From SHLQ01 sp964441145 (lineage in GTDB: Bacteria > Actinomycetota > Acidimicrobiia > Acidimicrobiales > SHLQ01), in NCBI GenBank assembly GCA_964441145.1, contig CAYTUB010000003.1, positions 1 to 63,839 of the forward strand: a stretch of 63,839 nt of DNA. The letters run 5' to 3'. Numbering within the stretch: the stretch's first letter is position 1; the number at the start of each line of letters is the position of its first letter. The notes below the pieces were generated by a model that was not told where the DNA came from, searched no databases, and saw only the letters and a list, made by a program, of their open reading frames with translations. Positions 60,522 to 63,839 of this stretch are shown here, one piece after another. The position numbers and the translations under genes are program-made.

Positions 60522-62615
60522 GTGAGTAAATCGTCACCCATTGATTCCTTTCCCCGCCGACACGCTGCATCGCGCCGCTTTTCACTCGGTGCGCCGCGGT
60601 CCTTCCACGTGTCCGACGACGGCGACCGAGTCGTATTTTTGCGCTCGAGTGGCCCCAACGACGGCTCGAATAGCCTGTGGGTGCTCGACCGGGGCTCTGC
60701 GCAGCGTTGTGTCTTTGACTCATCGAGTCGTGACGAGAACCAACTGACCGAGGCGGAGAAGTCGCGCCGCGAACGAATGCGCGAGCAGGCTGGTGGCGTG
60801 GTGTCCTATGCGACCCGGCCCGATTGCAGTCAGGCGGTATTCGTCCTAGGGAGCGAGCTTCTCGTCGTCGACCTCGCGACGGGCTCCTCTACGGAGATGT
60901 CCACCGATGGTTCGGCCTTTGACCCTCGATTCGAGCCCGGGCACGACCGTGTTTGCTACGTCAGTGGATCTCACCTGCGGATCACCGATGGGCAAATCGA
61001 CCGAGCGGTGCCAGGCACCGAAGATCCCAACCCCGACATTTCGTGGGGGAGTGCCGAGTTTGTGGCGGCCGAGGAGATGGGTCGTGGGCGCGGCTTTTGG
61101 TGGTCTCCCAATGGTGGGACGGTCGCCGCGTGTCGGGTGGACACGAGCAACGTCGAACAGTGGTGGATTTCGTCGCCTGCCACCCCCGCTGCCACTCCAC
61201 GGTCGGTGCGCTATCCGGCGGCCGGCACGGCGAACGCTAACGTCGAACTGTGGATTGTCGACGTCGACGATGGCCCTCAACAACAGATTCGCTGGGCGGA
61301 GCTCGGCGGTGAGAGCTGGGAGTATCTGGTCGCGGTCTCCTGGGGTAGTCGGCTGCTCATCACGGTGGAGACCCGCGATCAGCGAACTCTCGCCGTCGCC
61401 GAAGTAGATCCCGAGACTGGGGAACCGACCGAAGTACTGCGGGTCACCGAGGAGACGTGGGTGGAGATCCAGCCCGGGACGCCGTTGGATGGCCCGGACG
61501 GACTTGTCATGATTGTCGATGAAGGCACGCGCCGGCTTTCGATCGACGGACAGCCCGTGAAGCACACCATGAATGGCGTGGCCGATGACGCGCTGCAACT
61601 CCGTTCGCTCGTCGGGCTGGCTTCGCAGGGATACCTGGTGACCTGCACCACCGATGGGACCGATTCGGTGTTGGCGATGTGCGCCCTGGACGGACGACTC
61701 ACCGCACTATCCGATCGGGGCGACTTCGTTGGTGTCGCGATCGGTGGCAACACCCAGGTTCGAACTACCGCGAGAGACGATGCCGAGACCACCTACGCAG
61801 TGGTGTGGGACGACGGCGAGACGACGGAAATCGAGTCGTTCGCCGATACCCCGGGCTTTGGGTGCACCCCGACTTTCCACATACTGGGAGACCGAAAGCT
61901 AAACGCCGCATTGTGTCTTCCAAACGGCCACGACGGTTCACCGTTACCGGTGCTCCTCGACCCATACGGCGGCCCCCACGCGCAGCGAGTGCTGCGGAGA
62001 AAGAATGGCTTTGCGACCAGCCAGTGGTTTGCCGAACAAGGTTTTGCCGTCATCGTGACCGATGGTCGAGGGACGCCCGGCAAAGGCCCGGCGTTCGAGC
62101 GTGAGATCTACGGCGACTTCGCCACAGCCGTGCTCGACGACCAAATCGATGCGTTGCACGCGCTTGGCGAATCACACGACTTCTTGGACCTCTCTCGAGT
62201 TGGGATTCGGGGCTGGTCCTTTGGCGGGTATCTCGCCGCGCTGGCGGTCCTTCGCCGGCCAGATGCAGTGCACGTTGCCATTGCGGGTGCACCGGTGACC
62301 GAATGGCGCTTGTACGACACGCATTACACCGAGCGATATCTCGGGCATCCGACCGACCACCCACATCACTACGACCAAAGCAGTCTTTTGCTTGACGCAC
62401 ACAAGCTTGAGCGTCCGTTGATGATCATTCACGGCCTCGCTGACGACAACGTGGTGGCTGCCCACACATTGCAATTCAGTCAGGCGTTGCTGGCCGCTGG
62501 GCGACCTCATGAGGTGTTGCCGCTCAGCGGTGTTACCCACATGACACCGCAAGAACACGTGGCGGAGAACCTGCTTCACCTGCAACGGGACTTCTTGTTG
62601 CGACACCTCGCCTAG
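60522..62615 (+). CDS. S9-family (dipeptidyl peptidase IV-like) serine peptidase
   Basis: 697 residues from GTG 60522; the open frame upstream is a shadow of the opposite-strand gene. Residues 30-430 form a DPP4-type propeller ('FSLGAPRSFHVSDDGDRVVF', 'GRGFWWSPNGGTVAACRVDT'). The alpha/beta-hydrolase domain has the nucleophile in 'VGIRGWSFGGYLAALAVL', Asp in 'MIIHGLADDNVVAAHTLQ' and His in 'LPLSGVTHMTPQEH'. All three catalytic residues are present. It lacks a signal peptide, so it is probably a cytoplasmic peptidase. Confidence 0.9.
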   Translation: MSKSSPIDSFPRRHAASRRFSLGAPRSFHVSDDGDRVVFLRSSGPNDGSNSLWVLDRGSAQRCVFDSSSRDENQLTEAEKSRRERMREQAGGVVSYATRPDCSQAVFVLGSELLVVDLATGSSTEMSTDGSAFDPRFEPGHDRVCYVSGSHLRITDGQIDRAVPGTEDPNPDISWGSAEFVAAEEMGRGRGFWWSPNGGTVAACRVDTSNVEQWWISSPATPAATPRSVRYPAAGTANANVELWIVDVDDGPQQQIRWAELGGESWEYLVAVSWGSRLLITVETRDQRTLAVAEVDPETGEPTEVLRVTEETWVEIQPGTPLDGPDGLVMIVDEGTRRLSIDGQPVKHTMNGVADDALQLRSLVGLASQGYLVTCTTDGTDSVLAMCALDGRLTALSDRGDFVGVAIGGNTQVRTTARDDAETTYAVVWDDGETTEIESFADTPGFGCTPTFHILGDRKLNAALCLPNGHDGSPLPVLLDPYGGPHAQRVLRRKNGFATSQWFAEQGFAVIVTDGRGTPGKGPAFEREIYGDFATAVLDDQIDALHALGESHDFLDLSRVGIRGWSFGGYLAALAVLRRPDAVHVAIAGAPVTEWRLYDTHYTERYLGHPTDHPHHYDQSSLLLDAHKLERPLMIIHGLADDNVVAAHTLQFSQALLAAGRPHEVLPLSGVTHMTPQEHVAENLLHLQRDFLLRHLA

Positions 62616-62643
62616 GGGCGCTGCGCACTAGTAGCGCGCTCAT

Positions 62644-63435
62644 ATGAGCCGCTATGGTCGGTCGATGGTCGACCCGCTCAGTACCTTTCGCCTCGATGAC
62701 AAGGTGGTCATCGTCACCGGGGCTTCTTCTGGTCTCGGCGAGCGGTTCGCTCGTGTGTGTGACTCGGCAGGCGCCAGGGTGGTGTTGGCCGCTCGACGGA
62801 TCGAACGGCTCGAAGCGCTCGCCGGCGAGCTGTCGAACGCAGTGGCCGTACAGGCTGACTTCAGTACCGATGACGCAGCTCCACTGGTGATCGAGGCCGC
62901 GCTCGGTGAGTTTGGCGCAATCGACGTGTTGGTCAACAACGCTGGTATTGGTCGGGTGCTCCGTGCGGTTGACGATGATGTCGATGGCTTTCGCCACGAA
63001 CTGCAGATCGATTTGGTTGCTCCCTATGACCTGGCGTGTCGGGCTGCGAAGTGGATGATCGAGAACGGTCGAACCGGGTCGGTTGTCAACATTGCTTCCG
63101 TGCTCGGGAAAGTAGGCGGAGGCCGTATGCCGATGCCGGGCTACGCGGCAGCCAAAGGCGGGTTGGTACAGCTGACGCGAGAGCTGGGGAGCGAGTGGGC
63201 TCGCAAGGGGGTACGGGTCAACGCGATCGGCCCAGGGTTCTTCGAGACCGAGATGACCTCCGAAGCGATGTTCAAGGACGATAAGGCCATGGCCCTCATC
63301 AAGACGGCAACCCCGATGGGTCGCCCCGGAGATCACCATGAGCTCGATGGTGCGTTGCTGTATCTCGCATCAGACGCCAGCAGCTACATGACCGGACAAA
63401 CGCTTTATGTCGATGGTGGCTGGACCATCGTGTAG
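62644..63435 (+). CDS. Short-chain dehydrogenase/reductase
   Basis: 263 residues from ATG 62644, with ATG 62665 possible. The SDR motifs are 'VVIVTGASSGLGERFARV', 'IDVLVNNAGIGRVL', 'GSVVNIASVLGKVGGG' with a Ser, and 'PGYAAAKGGLVQLTREL' (Tyr-x3-Lys). The C-terminal 'MTGQTLYVDGGWTIV' is classic. It lies 28 bp after the S9 peptidase, probably unrelated. Substrate unknown. Confidence 0.9.
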   Translation: MSRYGRSMVDPLSTFRLDDKVVIVTGASSGLGERFARVCDSAGARVVLAARRIERLEALAGELSNAVAVQADFSTDDAAPLVIEAALGEFGAIDVLVNNAGIGRVLRAVDDDVDGFRHELQIDLVAPYDLACRAAKWMIENGRTGSVVNIASVLGKVGGGRMPMPGYAAAKGGLVQLTRELGSEWARKGVRVNAIGPGFFETEMTSEAMFKDDKAMALIKTATPMGRPGDHHELDGALLYLASDASSYMTGQTLYVDGGWTIV

Positions 63436-63514
63436 CGATATGCAGGACTCGCCTCTCGATAAAGATCAACTCATCTCGGAAGCGCCCGACGGCTAGCCAT
63501 TACTCGTACAGGGC

Positions 63515-63839
63515 TTAGGGCGTCTCGTTCAGCGCTTCTTTCCATGTGCGGAAACGGGTGTGCTCGACGCCTTTCGGGCCGACACCTTCTCCGGACCCGT
63601 CGGGGTAGATGCGGAAGGTGAGGATGCGGTCGAGATCTGCGTGATGTAGCGCCACGTACCGGGCATCGGCCTTGCGTGCGGGTCCAGCGCGCCACAACAG
63701 CCACGGCCCGATCCGGCGTTTGTACAGGGTCGCAGGTTCACCAATGTCGGTACCTGCGTCGAGCAGGCCAGGAGGTGCTTCGATCCATGCCTCGGCTGGG
63801 ATGTTGTACGTGGCGATCGGTAGATCGGGAAGATCTTCG
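63515..63839 (-). CDS. C-terminal part of an unknown protein (cut by window edge)
   Basis: The frame is open from the window edge at 63839 to the stop at 63515, giving 107 residues. It includes 'EDLPDLPIATYNIPAEAWIE', 'GEPATLYKRRIGPWLLWRAG', 'DLDRILTFRIYPDGSGEG' and 'HTRFRTWKEALNETP'. The shorter frame at 63697 is only an internal start. The Tyr/Trp-rich sequence suggests a small beta-rich protein. No family is recognised. The start is outside this window. Confidence 0.7.
   Translation of the reverse strand, partial: EDLPDLPIATYNIPAEAWIEAPPGLLDAGTDIGEPATLYKRRIGPWLLWRAGPARKADARYVALHHADLDRILTFRIYPDGSGEGVGPKGVEHTRFRTWKEALNETP

Overview
This is a G+C-rich bacterial window from a draft assembly, with one 100-N gap at 34089-34188. 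The gene content points to an actinobacterium, probably Acidimicrobiia-like. It has a PAC2-family protein, DUF2510 and RDD domains, an F420-type LLM oxidoreductase, BON+OmpA envelope proteins resembling mycobacterial ArfA, an MPT53-like thioredoxin lipoprotein, a GpgS-like glycosyltransferase and many Thr/Ser-rich lipoproteins. This placement is an inference; there is no rRNA or marker gene here to confirm it. I found no tRNA, rRNA, CRISPR array, insertion sequence or prophage.

Layout. 0-13 kb: a lipoprotein, a small winged-helix regulator, an alcohol dehydrogenase plus enolase-superfamily pair, a lipoprotein, a histone-deacetylase-like amidohydrolase, an F420 oxidoreductase, an SDR, an ABC-F ATPase and a large secreted repeat protein with a precise 360-bp internal tandem duplication. 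13-20 kb: an ECF sigma factor with its zinc anti-sigma factor, then a five-gene leftward redox operon (DUF2892, CcdA, thioredoxin-like lipoprotein, SelD-associated FAD oxidoreductase, peroxiredoxin-like protein), an ICMT-like methyltransferase and a rhodanese. 20-31 kb: a 2-hydroxyacid dehydrogenase, a GT81-like glycosyltransferase, an FMN reductase, a YceI gene remnant, a probable restriction-modification cassette, an exonuclease, a threonine aldolase, a CbbX-like AAA+ ATPase with a membrane partner, and an amidase. 31-40 kb: envelope genes (beta-propeller lipoprotein, gapped coiled-coil protein with hairpin domains, two BON/OmpA proteins) and a Clp-N protein. 40-50 kb: PII, an ArsC-like protein, a zincin, 3-methyladenine glycosylase, two paralogous membrane proteins, a FAS1-FAS1-delta carbonic anhydrase fusion, YceI, a TauD-like dioxygenase and a TPR membrane protein. 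50-64 kb: DM13, NYN and HAD proteins, lipoproteins, an M50 protease, an AcuI-like reductase, a divergent metallophosphoesterase, PAC2, RDD, KAS III, an S9 peptidase, an SDR and a gene cut by the window edge.

Main discovery. Three redox genes are each interrupted by an in-frame UGA exactly where the family has its catalytic cysteine: a thioredoxin-like lipoprotein (UVRC), a peroxiredoxin-like protein (ULPC) and an ArsC-like protein (U12). UGA is an ordinary stop in many other genes here. Each UGA is followed 23-26 nt later by a hairpin whose apical loop carries an early G, and in two cases the loop is GGUC, the loop of the E. coli fdhF SECIS. I read these as selenoproteins, and ORF callers break all three.

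Two of them share an operon with CcdA and with a member of the family that elsewhere forms the N-terminal half of SelD fusions. The operon, the divergent methyltransferase and the nearby rhodanese each have the same promoter-like signal (TGTGACC, 16 nt, CGTC). This suggests one ECF-sigma redox regulon, possibly controlled by the sigma/anti-sigma pair at 14.0-14.8 kb.
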